Below, piece after piece: positions 50,201-58,219 of a DNA stretch of 64,000 nucleotides. The position numbers and the translations under genes are program-made. The number at the start of each line of letters is the position of its first letter. Position 1 is the stretch's first letter. Source of the DNA: Kitasatospora setae KM-6054 (GTDB taxonomy: Bacteria; Actinomycetota; Actinomycetes; Streptomycetales; Streptomycetaceae); contig NC_016109.1 in NCBI RefSeq assembly GCF_000269985.1, forward strand, positions 4,898,001 to 4,962,000. Reading direction: 5' to 3'. Below the pieces are notes generated by a model. The model was not told the DNA's origin, ran no database searches, and saw nothing but the letters and a program-made list of their open reading frames with translations.

Positions 50201-51210
50201 AAGCGCTCGCCCTCGACCAGGACACCTACAACCAGTTCGTCGAACTCTTCGGCGAGGACGACCCGCGCACCCTCACCGTCGCCAACAACCTCGCCATCGA
50301 CCACCGCCTCGTCGGCAACCCGCTGGCCGCCCGCGAGCTCGACCAGGACACCGTCGAACGCGGCTCCGCCGTCCGCGGCCCGCACCACCCCTACACCCTC
50401 GGCACCAAGTCCAACCTGGCCCGCGACCTGCGCGAGATGGGCGACTACAAGGGCTCGGTCGAACTGCTCCGCGAGGTCACCGAAGCCTTCGCCGACCTCC
50501 CGCAGTCCGACCTGCCCGAGGAACTCCGCAACGCCAAGTCACTCGCCGTCTCGCTCCGCCGGGCCGGCCAGTACGCCGAAGCCCGCGAACTCACCGAACG
50601 CACCTACGAGCGGTACGTCGACCTGTTCGGCCCCGACTTCGCCGACACCCTCGCCTGCCGGCTCAACCTCGCCGCCGACCACAGCGCCGCCGGCGACAAG
50701 GAGACCGCCCGGGACATCGCCACCGACGCCTACGAAGGCCACCAGCGGCTCTTCGGCGACGACCACCCCTTCACCTTCGCCTGCGAGAACAACCTCGCCA
50801 TCTACCTCCGCGGCTCCGGCGACCTCGAAGGCGCCATCGCCCACGGCCGCACCGCCGCCGCCGGCCTCGCCCGCGTACTCGGCGACGACCACCCCTTCGT
50901 CCTCAACGCCAACATCAACCTCGCCAACGCGCTCGCCGAGAACGGCCAGTACGACGAGGCCGAGACACTCGGCCGCACCGCCTACGACGGCCTGGTCGAG
51001 CGCTACAGCGCCACCCACCCCGACGCCCTCATCTGCCGCGCCAACCTCGCCGTCACCCTCCGCTCGGCCGGCCGCCGCGGCGAGGCCGAAGCCCTGCGCA
51101 TGCAGGCGGTCGCCGGCCTCGTCGAACTCTTCGGCGAGGACCACCCGTCCGTCGTCGCCGCCCGCAGCTGGCAGCGCAGCAACCGCGACCTGGAACCGCA
51201 ACCGCTGTAA
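47209..51210 (+). CDS. fxsT: FxsT: MinD-like, TIR-like, NB-ARC and TPR protein
   Basis: A 1333-aa multidomain protein. Residues 25-340 form a MinD/ParA-type ATPase with deviant Walker A YKGGTGRT (34-40), VDWDLEAPGL and DYVLIDSRTGLTDTAD. Residues 350-480 are TIR-like (LYLSYVPEDRAWADW). Residues 510-830 are an NB-ARC/STAND NTPase with P-loop YGLGGVGKTQ, WLLIFDNAD and HILVTSRNQ. From about 940 to 1325 there are kinesin-light-chain-type TPRs (LFGEDDPRTL, GDDHPFTF units). ATG 47209 has GGGGGAGG upstream. This NLR-like plan suggests a sensor that oligomerises on a ligand, possibly FxsA product. A terminator follows. Confidence 0.93.
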   Translation: MTERPTKGPQIQARRRDATIENRHGRIITFYSYKGGTGRTMALANSAWILAANGYRVLVVDWDLEAPGLAQFFRPFLNPEVVAATTGIMDLFGDYLEEARRPVDRDPEWIEDFARIHPHALSLAWPHFPGGGRIDLVPAGQQNRDYSVARLDWDLLYERYEGRRFIQSLRADMKRRYDYVLIDSRTGLTDTADICTVEMPDDLVVCFTLSDQSIDGASRIARVIEDRYGDRDIRIMPVPMRIDEGEKEKADAGRALARIKFAGLPAGFGESDLARYWAGVEIPYRPFYAYEEILAPFGDQPGLPGSMLAANERLTREITQGRVAGLPPMAEDLRLRFLDGFARRRPTAPADLYLSYVPEDRAWADWISALLTDAGYRVVPRDAGAGANPREATGRGIDSAYRTVALLSAAYLQSPQAQALWDRTVLADPAGARRQLIPVRVSDVRLNAPYNNRNPVDLIGRDEPAAATALLRALGRTETEPPERSPGAPRFPGTKPTHWEVPQRNHSFTGRVKVLDDLRAQLAGGTTAVLPPPQTLYGLGGVGKTQVALEYAHRYMSHYDLVWWIDAEQSENVVVDLADLAGRLGLRVGDNVSEAAQAARDALRQGIPTSNWLLIFDNADEPAEIRRFFPDGPGHILVTSRNQGWSGQAGVLNVDVFDRTESVDHLTRRVRGLSRPDADRVAEAVGDLPLAVEVAAAWLETTRTPVDTYVNQLKAEATKVLAAGETPVDYPTPVGLTWNVSITRLREQSPAAVRLLELCAFFAPEPISLRQFFFSEQMRLALVPYDEELTDTFLLGKVLRAVSRYALAKTDAGSDSFQVHRLVQAVVRSGMPEAERNLAMHQVHRILVNARPQRGDTDDPANWPTLEKIWPHLTPSRAQDCDEREVRELLIDRVRYLWKRVDLEQALQLGRQLDAAWTVRAETEPDPAEQKIWRRQILSLRLQIANVLRSQGSYGDSLALNQATLLGQRELLGEHHPYTLMTANSMAADLRYLNRFQEALALDQDTYNQFVELFGEDDPRTLTVANNLAIDHRLVGNPLAARELDQDTVERGSAVRGPHHPYTLGTKSNLARDLREMGDYKGSVELLREVTEAFADLPQSDLPEELRNAKSLAVSLRRAGQYAEARELTERTYERYVDLFGPDFADTLACRLNLAADHSAAGDKETARDIATDAYEGHQRLFGDDHPFTFACENNLAIYLRGSGDLEGAIAHGRTAAAGLARVLGDDHPFVLNANINLANALAENGQYDEAETLGRTAYDGLVERYSATHPDALICRANLAVTLRSAGRRGEAEALRMQAVAGLVELFGEDHPSVVAARSWQRSNRDLEPQPL

Positions 51211-51247
51211 GGCGGGGGCGCGGGCGGGAGAGGGACCGGGGCAGGAA

Positions 51248-51299
51248 CGGGCCGGGGGAACCGCGCGGCACACCACTCACGCATGGTTCCCCCGGCCCG
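51248..51299 (+). terminator. Terminator after the FxSxx-COOH operon
   Basis: Perfect 15-bp inverted repeat (CGGGCCGGGGGAACC with its complement), 22-nt GC-rich loop, starting 38 bp after the fxsT stop. The following 175 bp to 51475 are repetitive GC-rich sequence without a gene. Confidence 0.85.
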
Positions 51300-51475
51300 C
51301 GCCCCGCCTCCCGCTGCGCGGTGCTGTGCCCGTGCTGGCGTGGTGTCGTGCCCCCGCTGTGCGGTGTCGTGCCGGTGCTTCGCCGGGCTGCCGCCTTGCT
51401 GTGCTTCCTGGGCCTGGTCGCCGCCCCGCTGGGCTTTGTCCGTGCCGGGCCTGCGCTTCGCCGCGCCCCGCGCGG

Positions 51476-52357
51476 CTAGGCGTGGGCGGCCCAGCGGATG
51501 GCGCCGGTCATCTCCTTGAGGGAGCCGAAGTGCGCGGCGCCCGGTTCGAGGTAGAGCTGGGCGCCGGGGATGTGGTCGGCGAGCCAGGAGGAGTGGCCGA
51601 CGGGGGAGAACTTGTCGTCGGCGCCGTGCCAGATCCGGACCGGGACGCCGATGGTGTCGACGGTGAAGCCCCAGTCGGCGATGAAGGCCAGCACGTCGTC
51701 GATCCAGCCGTCGGCGCCGTACCGGAACGCCTGCCGGTAGGTGGAGTGGAGCATCCGGCGGATGCCGATGTCGGCGACCACGGTGCGGTCCGGTGTGGAG
51801 AGTTCGGGCACCAGGTTGCGGATCAGCTGGGCCGGGTCGCGGCGGATCACCCGGGACCGGACCTGGAACGGGCCGGAGATCCGGGGCGGGCCCAACTCGG
51901 CCTGGCGGTAGGCGCGTTCGTTGGACGGGGTCATGCCGTCGAACCAGTCGAGGCCGTCCGCGTGGCGCGGGGCCAGCGAGACCTGGGTGGCGGCCCTGAG
52001 CACCCGCTCGGGCAGCAGCGCGGCGCAGGCCAGCGCGTGCGGGCCGCCGCCGGAGCGGCCGACCACGGCGAAGCGGTCGAGGCCGAGCGCGTCGGCGATG
52101 GTCGTGACGTCGGCTGCGGCGGCGGCGACGTCCCGGCCGGGCAGTCGGGTGGACTCGCCGTAGCCGGGGCGGTCGAACGAGATCAGCCGGACCCCCATCC
52201 GGGCCAGCACGGCGCCGCGCGGGGCCGGGCCGACCCGGCTGCCGGGGGTGCCGTGCAGCAGGAACACGGGCCTGCCGGAAGGGTCCCCGGACGTCTCGAC
52301 GGCGAGGACGCCGCCGTCCGGCGTATCGATCTTCCGTGTCGCCACGCGGCTCTCCAT
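51476..52357 (-). CDS. Alpha/beta-fold hydrolase
   Basis: Hydrolase of 293 aa. The oxyanion region is VFLLHGTPGS, the nucleophile elbow VVGRSGGGPHAL (Ser), the acid in RIWHGADDKFSP and the His in EPGAAHFGSL, giving a full Ser-Asp-His triad. It resembles the proline-iminopeptidase/epoxide-hydrolase-like group; the HGTPGSR pattern is common in Streptomyces haloperoxidase-like hydrolases. It starts 2 bp after the stop of the SLATT gene, so the two are co-transcribed. Substrate unknown. Confidence 0.92.
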   Translation of the reverse strand: MESRVATRKIDTPDGGVLAVETSGDPSGRPVFLLHGTPGSRVGPAPRGAVLARMGVRLISFDRPGYGESTRLPGRDVAAAAADVTTIADALGLDRFAVVGRSGGGPHALACAALLPERVLRAATQVSLAPRHADGLDWFDGMTPSNERAYRQAELGPPRISGPFQVRSRVIRRDPAQLIRNLVPELSTPDRTVVADIGIRRMLHSTYRQAFRYGADGWIDDVLAFIADWGFTVDTIGVPVRIWHGADDKFSPVGHSSWLADHIPGAQLYLEPGAAHFGSLKEMTGAIRWAAHA

Positions 52358-52359
52358 GG

Positions 52360-53328
52360 TCAGCTGGGGATGTCGAGGCTGCGCACCTCGCGGCGGGCCT
52401 GCCAGGTGGTGTGCTCCCGGGAGATGGCGTCCTCGGCGTCCCGGGCGAGCCGGGCCCAGATCTCCTCGGCGTCCGCGGCGCCCAGGTCGGCGGCGGCCAA
52501 CTGGGCTTCCACCTTGGAGAGTTCGGCGGCCGCCAGGGTGTAGGCGGCGGCCTGCGGGCGGTACTGGCGGAGCTGGGCCCAGGCCGAGATGGACGCGGCG
52601 ACGGCGGAGATCGAGCCGAGCGCGTCGAAGCTGAACTCGCCGAGCGCCCGCAGCACGGCGAGCAGCAGGCCGAGGGCGGGCAGCACGATGGCGAGCCGGC
52701 CGACCCGGCGGGTCGCGTTGCGGCACTGGATGGCCTTGGCCTGGTACCACTGGCGCTGGCTCTGCACCCGCTCGCGCAGGTAGACCTCGCGGCGCACCGG
52801 CAGCGGCTGGTCGCGCAGCCGCTCCATGGTCTCGGTGATCTGCGGGTGGCGGGCCGGGGCGCGCCAGGTGCTGAGCTCGGCGGTGACTCCGGGGGAGACC
52901 AGGTCGGTGTCGAACTCGCCCAGGATTCCCGACAGTTGGATGTCGTAGAGGCGGTCGGCGTCGGGCAGCTTGCGCGGCGGCGGCTGGTAGGAGTCGGCCC
53001 GCACCGCGTACTTCCACACCAGGGTCTTCACCGACTCGGCGACCGCCCGGCCGTCGTACCAGAGCCGCTGCGGGTTCTGCCGGGCCACCGTGACGGCGAT
53101 GAACAGCGCGCCGAGGTAGGCCGCGGCGGCGGCCCAGGCCCAGACCGCGCCGTCCGCCGAGCCGGCGAAGGCGGCGCCGACCAGCAGCAGCAGTTCCCAG
53201 CGGGAGAGCGCCACCGCCCGGGCCTGCCCCTGCAGGGACGCGCCGTCGGCGGCCCAGAAGACGCGCGGGAGCAGGTCCTGCTCCCGCACGAAGCCGATCG
53301 AACGCCCAGCCCCAGCCCCAGCCGCCAT
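52360..53328 (-). CDS. SLATT/DUF4231-domain membrane protein
   Basis: Protein of 322 aa with two helical hairpins. The first is ELLLLVGAAFAG and WAWAAAAAYLGALFIAV near residues 45-85. The second is LAIVLPALGLLLAVLRALG and SISAVAASISAWAQLR near 215-255. They are followed by a basic/amphipathic C-terminal helix (YTLAAAELSKVEAQLAA). This is the layout of DUF4231/SLATT proteins, a 2-TM family proposed to be pore-forming effectors in nucleotide-signalled conflict systems. It is the first gene of a two-gene unit with the hydrolase. No SMODS cyclase or SLOG gene is adjacent, so a housekeeping role is possible. Confidence 0.82.
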   Translation of the reverse strand: MAAGAGAGRSIGFVREQDLLPRVFWAADGASLQGQARAVALSRWELLLLVGAAFAGSADGAVWAWAAAAAYLGALFIAVTVARQNPQRLWYDGRAVAESVKTLVWKYAVRADSYQPPPRKLPDADRLYDIQLSGILGEFDTDLVSPGVTAELSTWRAPARHPQITETMERLRDQPLPVRREVYLRERVQSQRQWYQAKAIQCRNATRRVGRLAIVLPALGLLLAVLRALGEFSFDALGSISAVAASISAWAQLRQYRPQAAAYTLAAAELSKVEAQLAAADLGAADAEEIWARLARDAEDAISREHTTWQARREVRSLDIPS

Positions 53329-53462
53329 CCCCGCCCCCGCAGCGCAAGTCCCACCGGTCTCGGGAGTCCTGCCCAGTGACGGGCGAACTCACACGAGGCG
53401 TACCGGAGTTGGCCGAATGGGGCGGGTCCGCGCCACGGTCCGGGGGCGGATCGGGGCGCGGG

Positions 53463-54212
53463 CTACCAGGCGTAGAAGATCCGGTCCGCGTTGTCGGCGA
53501 TCACCTTGTTGTTCCACTCGGTGCCGCCGTCCACGTTGCCGGAGCGGAACAGCGGCGGGGTGATGCCGCGGTCGGCCAGCTTGGCGATCGCCGAGGCGGT
53601 CACCGACTGCATCAGGGCGCTGGTGGTGATGGTCGACACCGAGCCGAACGGGGCGCCCGCGCCGGGGTGGTCGAGCTCGCCGTCGCCGAGGCCGATCTTG
53701 CTGTCCAGGACGACGTCGCAGTTGTCCTTCAGGTAGGTGCCGGACGGGTCGTTGGAGCTGACCGCGCCCGGGTAGGCCAGCGAGGTCACGCCGATCACCT
53801 TCAGGCCGCGGTCGCGGGCGTGCCGGGCCAGCTCGACCGGCATCACCTGGCGGCCGGAGAGCGAGATCACGAACAGCAGGTCGCCGCTGCGCGCCGGGGT
53901 CAGGTCGAGCGTGGTGGTGGCCAGGCCGGAGACCCGCTCCAGGGCGCTGCCCAGGTGCGCGGGCATCACGTTGACGCCGGTCATCCCGGGCACGTTCAGC
54001 AGGTTCATCACGACCAGCCCGCCGGCCCGGTAGACCACGTCCTGGGCGGCCAGCGAGGAGTGCCCGGCGCCGTAGGTGAAGATCCGCCGCCCGTGCTCGA
54101 CGGCCTCGGCCAGCAGCTCGGCGGCGGCCTCGATGTTCTCCCCCTCCTCGGCGCGGATCCGCTCCAGGTGGGCCACGGCGGCGTCCAGGTACCGGCCGAC
54201 CAGTTCGCTCAT
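53463..54212 (-). CDS. SIS domain protein (UPF0309 type)
   Basis: Sugar-isomerase-fold protein of 249 aa: IFTYGAGHSSLAAQDVVYRAGG, LLFVISLSGRQVMPVELAR and IGVTSLAYPGAVSS form the phosphosugar-binding loops. It belongs to the group near GmhA/MurQ (UPF0309). It binds, and perhaps isomerises, a phosphorylated amino sugar. It is divergent from the DtxR-type regulator gene, an arrangement I recall for the S. coelicolor dmdR1 neighbourhood. Substrate unknown. Confidence 0.92.
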   Translation of the reverse strand: MSELVGRYLDAAVAHLERIRAEEGENIEAAAELLAEAVEHGRRIFTYGAGHSSLAAQDVVYRAGGLVVMNLLNVPGMTGVNVMPAHLGSALERVSGLATTTLDLTPARSGDLLFVISLSGRQVMPVELARHARDRGLKVIGVTSLAYPGAVSSNDPSGTYLKDNCDVVLDSKIGLGDGELDHPGAGAPFGSVSTITTSALMQSVTASAIAKLADRGITPPLFRSGNVDGGTEWNNKVIADNADRIFYAW

Positions 54213-54411
54213 CTCTGCTCCGTACGGGCTCGGGCGCGGCCGGTGGTCCAGACCGCTGGTGGGAGAAAGCTACGGCGTGCACGGTGGCCCGCGCCGGACC
54301 CGGCTGTCAACAGCCACGGAAGAGTGCGGGCATAGCCGGCTCGCGCACCTGGTTGTTACCCGGGTACGTCAGAATTGGCGGTGAGGACACCGAAGAACGG
54401 AGCCAGGGGCG

Positions 54412-55101
54412 ATGTCAGGGCTGATCGACACCACTGAGATGTACCTCCGCACCATCCTGGAGCTGGAGGAAGAGGGCATCACCCCGATGCGCGCCCGGAT
54501 CGCCGAGCGGCTGGAGCAGTCCGGCCCGACGGTGAGCCAGACGGTGGGCCGGATGGAACGCGACGGCCTGCTCCAGGTCGCCGAGGACCGGCACCTCGAA
54601 CTGACCGGCGAGGGCCGCAAGTTGGCCGTCCGGGTGATGCGCAAGCACCGGATCGCCGAGTGCCTGCTGGTGGACGTGATCGGCCTGGAGTGGGAGCAGG
54701 TGCACGAGGAGGCCTGCCGCTGGGAGCACGTGATGAGCGAGACCGTCGAGCGCAAGGTGCTCGCGATGCTCGGCCACCCCACCCAGTCCCCGTACGGCAA
54801 CCCGATCCCGGGCCTGGACGAGCTCGGCGACACCAAGGCCGAGGGCGAGGGCTACGACGCCGGGCTGGTGACGCTGGAGGCCGTGGCCGCCGAGGACGGG
54901 ACGGACGTGGTGGTCCGCCGGATCGGCGAGCCGATCCAGACCGACGGCGAGCTGATGCGCACCCTGCGCCGGGCGGGCGTCCGCCCCGGGGCGACGGTCC
55001 GGGTCTCCCCGGCGGCCGGCGGCGTGCTGGTCGGCACCGGCGAGAGCGCGGCCGAGCTCGGCAAGGAGATCGCCGCGCACGTGTTCGTCGCGCAGCCCTA
55101 G
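54412..55101 (+). CDS. DtxR/IdeR-type iron-dependent repressor (DmdR1-like)
   Basis: Metalloregulator of 229 aa. The N-terminal winged helix is GITPMRARIAERLEQSGPTVSQTVGRME. The metal-binding and dimer domain has VMRKHRIAECLLVDVIGLEW, HEEACRWEHVMSETVE (Glu, Cys, His ligands) and GHPTQSPYGNPIPG. A C-terminal SH3-like domain follows (RAGVRPGATVRVSP). With Fe2+ it should repress siderophore and iron-uptake genes. Neighbouring SIS gene and overall order match DmdR1 in Streptomyces. A strong terminator follows. Confidence 0.94.
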   Translation: MSGLIDTTEMYLRTILELEEEGITPMRARIAERLEQSGPTVSQTVGRMERDGLLQVAEDRHLELTGEGRKLAVRVMRKHRIAECLLVDVIGLEWEQVHEEACRWEHVMSETVERKVLAMLGHPTQSPYGNPIPGLDELGDTKAEGEGYDAGLVTLEAVAAEDGTDVVVRRIGEPIQTDGELMRTLRRAGVRPGATVRVSPAAGGVLVGTGESAAELGKEIAAHVFVAQP

Positions 55102-55151
55102 GGTCCGGCGCACGGCGCGCAGCGCGGGGCGCGCGGCACAAGGCGCGCAGT

Positions 55152-55183
55152 GCAGGGCCCGGTGTCCCCACACCGGGCCCTGC
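55152..55183 (+). terminator. Terminator after the DtxR-type gene
   Basis: Perfect 14-bp stem (GCAGGGCCCGGTGT with its complement) and a CCCC loop, 50 bp after the stop codon. Confidence 0.92.
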
Positions 55184-55682
55184 GCCGTTCCCCCGCCGGT
55201 CGCGGTCGCGTGCGGCTCCCCGGCCGCGCCCGCCCACGCCCTCCCTCCCGCCCCGTTCCCCGCCCGCCCTCCCCTGTCGGTGTCCCCACCGGCTCCCCGC
55301 CGGTCTCCCCGCCCGCCGCCGCGTTCGGCTTCCCCGTCCGAACCCCCTCCCGGCGGCCCCTCCCCGGCCCTCGGCCGTTCCTCGCCGTTCCTCGCTCCGC
55401 TCCTTCCGCTGGCCCCCGTCCGTTCGGTGCCGACGCTGAGGATGATCCCCTCGGCAGCGGCGGCCAATCCTTGAGCGATGTCACCCGATCGGTGGGCTTC
55501 CCCCGTTGACCTGCGGGTATGACGACCGGTTCCGGAAGATCGCGCTCCGGACCGGCCGGAGCCGCCCCCGGGCACGCCGGAGGCGGGCCCCGCCCCCGGA
55601 TCGGGGGCCGGACCCGCCGCGGCCGCGCGGGGTGCCGCGCGGACACGCCCCCGCCGGGATCGGCCGGGGCACGCTCGGGGGG
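55184..55682. other. Pyrimidine-rich gene-free region
   Basis: This 499-bp stretch is strongly C/T-biased on the plus strand (long runs of CCCC, CCGC, CCTC). Open frames there have proline/arginine compositions and no start signals. Two promoter-like features are absent by eye. A TTGACC at 55504-55509 followed by GTATGA is the only hint of a promoter. No gene is supported. Confidence 0.45.
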
Positions 55683-56387
55683 TCAGCGCACGGCCGCCGC
55701 CGGGCGCTGGACGGCGCGCGGGGCCGCGGCCTCGCGCCCGCAGGCGTACGCGAGCGGGCTGATCAGCTCCAGCGCGTCCGGCAGCCAGCGGTTCAGCGCG
55801 GACGGCGGCCGGGCCCACTGCGCCGACGCGTACCCGCCGACCCGGGACGGCGGGGCCACCACCCAGTCGCCCTCGCCGCGCGCCACCAGGTCGAGCCGCT
55901 CCGGCGACCAGCCGATCTGCCGGAGCAGGTCCGGCAGTTTGTCGACCACCCCGGGCAGCACCAGGAAGTGCAGCCGCCGCCCGGTGCGCCCGGGCGCGGC
56001 CGGCACCGCGACCACCGGGCCGAGCTGCAGCCCCATCCGCTCCATCCGGGCCAGCGCCAGGCAGCCCGCCACCTCCGGCACGTCCAGCACGTCGAACGCC
56101 CGGCCGGTGGGGAGCAGGATCGACGCCTCCGGGTTCTCCGTCCACCACTTGCGGACCACCCCGGGCCCGGCGCTCGCCTTCCGCCGCCAGTCCGCGCCGA
56201 CGGGGTGCGCACCGGGGAGCGCGCAGCCCTCCTCGCCGCAGGAGCAGCGGGCCGGGCCGTCGCCGTCGAGCAGCCAACTGCCCGGCGCGACCTCCCAGTG
56301 CCGGTCCTCGGCGTAGCGGACGGCTTCGATCAGCAGCGGCGGCAGGTTCTGTTCGGGGGCTCCCGGGGTGTTGTCCACGTGCAGCAC
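55683..56387 (-). CDS. Bifunctional DNA primase/polymerase-like protein
   Basis: Protein of 234 aa related to the N-terminal prim-pol (AEP) domain found in actinobacteria. It has AVRYAEDRHWEVAPGSWLL, a CSCGEEGCALPGAHP zinc-like Cys cluster, KWWTENPEASILLPTGRAFD and DWVVAPPSRVGG. The catalytic DxD of true primases is only partly evident (FDVLDVP). Start GTG 56387 is tentative; a GTG at 56378 is as good. It diverges from the TPR regulator. Streptomycetes carry several such short proteins whose activity is untested. Confidence 0.8.
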   Translation of the reverse strand: MLHVDNTPGAPEQNLPPLLIEAVRYAEDRHWEVAPGSWLLDGDGPARCSCGEEGCALPGAHPVGADWRRKASAGPGVVRKWWTENPEASILLPTGRAFDVLDVPEVAGCLALARMERMGLQLGPVVAVPAAPGRTGRRLHFLVLPGVVDKLPDLLRQIGWSPERLDLVARGEGDWVVAPPSRVGGYASAQWARPPSALNRWLPDALELISPLAYACGREAAAPRAVQRPAAAVR

Positions 56388-56642
56388 AACTACCGTCCGT
56401 GAGTGCGGGTTACGGCCGGGGGCCGAACGCTTCGAACGGCGCGCGCGTTGTCACCCGGGACGGTGATCCTGGTCGGAACCCGTCAATCGAGCAGGGGCGG
56501 TAACGGGCGCAGTGGGGGCGCACAGGGGCATTCACCCGGGCGCGTGGGGAGCGGGTACGTCACCGTGGGTATTCCGCATGGTGTTGCACAGTCGTCGCCC
56601 TCCGGTCGGGTCCGGACGGCGTTGGGGAGGCGGAAAAATCCC

Positions 56643-58019
56643 ATGGCCGCGAGACCACTCGTCGCACGAGAGCCGAACGAGCGTCTGCAGCAGCTGATCC
56701 AGGAGGCGGGCTGCTCCAACGCGGGCCTGGCCCGCCGGGTCAACCTCTGCGGAGCCGAGCACGGACTCGACCTTCGCTATGACAAGACCTCGGTCGCCCG
56801 CTGGCTGCGCGGGCAACAACCCCGGGGGCAGGCCCCCGCGGTGATCGCCGAGGCGCTCGGGCGCAAGCTCGGCCGCGGCGTGACCGTGGACGAGATCGGC
56901 ATGGCCGACGGCAAGAGCCTCAGCTCCGCCGTCGGCCTGCAGTTCGTGCCCAGCCTGGGCGCCGCGCTGGAACAGATCTGCGAGCTCTGGCGCAGCGACG
57001 TCGGCAAGCGGGACTTCCTGGCCGGCACCACCGTCGCGGCCTCCGCGCTGGTCGAGCCCAGCCGGGACTGGCTGATCACCCCGCCGGACCCGGTGGTCGC
57101 CCGCACCGGCGGCACCCGGGTCGGGCTGGCCGACGTGGCCGCGATCCGGGCCACCACGCAGATGCTGGTCGACCTCGACCACCGGTTCGGCAGCGGCCAC
57201 GTCCGCCCGGTCGTGGTGCACTACCTGAACAGCGTGGTCTCCGGCTTCCTCGGCGGCTCCTACCGCGACGAGACCGGCCGCCAGCTCTTCGGCGCCGTCG
57301 CCCGGCTGACCGAACTGGCCGGCTACATGGCGGTCGACACCGGCCAGCCCGGACTCGCCCAGCGGTACTACATCCAGGCGCTGCGCCTGGCCCAGGCCGC
57401 CGACGACCGCGGCTACGGCGGCTACGTGCTCGCCGCCTCGATGAGCCACCTCGCCGCGACCCTCGGCAACCCCCGGGAGATCGCCCAACTCGCCCGCGCC
57501 GCCCAGGAGGGCGCCCGCACGGTGGCCACCCCCACCGCGATGGCGATGTTCTACGCCGCCGAGGCGCGCGGGCACGCCCTGCTCGGCGACGCGTACGCCT
57601 GCGAGAACGTCGCGGCGAAGGCGCTGGCCGCGATGGAGCGCCGCAACCCGGCCGACGACCCGGACTGGATCGTGCACTTCGACGAGGCGTACCTCGCCGA
57701 CGAGTTGGCGCACTGTCACCGGGACCTCCAGCAGGGCGAGCGGGCCGAGCACTACGCCCGCACCGCGCTCGAACTGCACCCCGCGCACCGGGTCCGCCGG
57801 CGCGCCGTCGACCTGGTGCTGCTCGCCACCGCCCAGCTCCAGCAGCGCGACCTCGAACGCGCCTGCGAGACCGGCACCGAGGCGGTCCGGCTGCTCAGCG
57901 GACTGCGCTCGAACCGCGGCGTCGAGTACCTGGACGACTTCCGCACCCGGCTGGAGCCGTACCGCGGCCACCGCGCGGTGCGCGAGTTCCACGCCCGGAT
58001 GGACGGGGAGGCGGCGTAG
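56643..58019 (+). CDS. NsdA-like TPR transcriptional regulator
   Basis: Protein of 458 aa. The N-terminal XRE-type DNA-binding region (LQQLIQEAGCSNAGLARRVN, KTSVARWLRGQQPRG) is followed by a long helical TPR-like part (GYMAVDTGQPGLAQRYYIQAL, HLAATLGNPREIAQ, HYARTALELHP). It is the same architecture as the island regulator at 15627 and as NsdA, a known repressor of development in Streptomyces. ATG 56643 is used because upstream in-frame sequence is compositionally non-coding. A terminator follows immediately. Targets unknown. Confidence 0.87.
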   Translation: MAARPLVAREPNERLQQLIQEAGCSNAGLARRVNLCGAEHGLDLRYDKTSVARWLRGQQPRGQAPAVIAEALGRKLGRGVTVDEIGMADGKSLSSAVGLQFVPSLGAALEQICELWRSDVGKRDFLAGTTVAASALVEPSRDWLITPPDPVVARTGGTRVGLADVAAIRATTQMLVDLDHRFGSGHVRPVVVHYLNSVVSGFLGGSYRDETGRQLFGAVARLTELAGYMAVDTGQPGLAQRYYIQALRLAQAADDRGYGGYVLAASMSHLAATLGNPREIAQLARAAQEGARTVATPTAMAMFYAAEARGHALLGDAYACENVAAKALAAMERRNPADDPDWIVHFDEAYLADELAHCHRDLQQGERAEHYARTALELHPAHRVRRRAVDLVLLATAQLQQRDLERACETGTEAVRLLSGLRSNRGVEYLDDFRTRLEPYRGHRAVREFHARMDGEAA

Positions 58020-58024
58020 CCGGA

Positions 58025-58054
58025 GCCCGGCCCCGGCCGGCGCCGGGGCCGGGC
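58025..58054 (+). terminator. Terminator after the NsdA-like gene
   Basis: Perfect 13-bp stem (GCCCGGCCCCGGC with its complement), 4-nt loop CGGC, beginning 6 bases after the stop. Confidence 0.88.
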
Positions 58055-58219
58055 CGCGCGAACGTGAAGCAATAGCACAGAACAGCGGCCCGCGTAGTCA
58101 CCTGTGCCGGTGAACCGGTAGCGTGGCCTCGCAGTTGTGGTCCGCCGTCAGCACAACCGGTCCGGCGGGGCAACCGAGAGGCCCGGGATCCCGGTGCCGT
58201 GCACAGGTGAGGAATCGCG

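Noticed and set aside
46603..50388. 1261-aa minus-strand frame opposite fxsC/fxsT
   Set aside because: A GC-bias shadow of the genuine FxsT frame. It has no start signal or domain.
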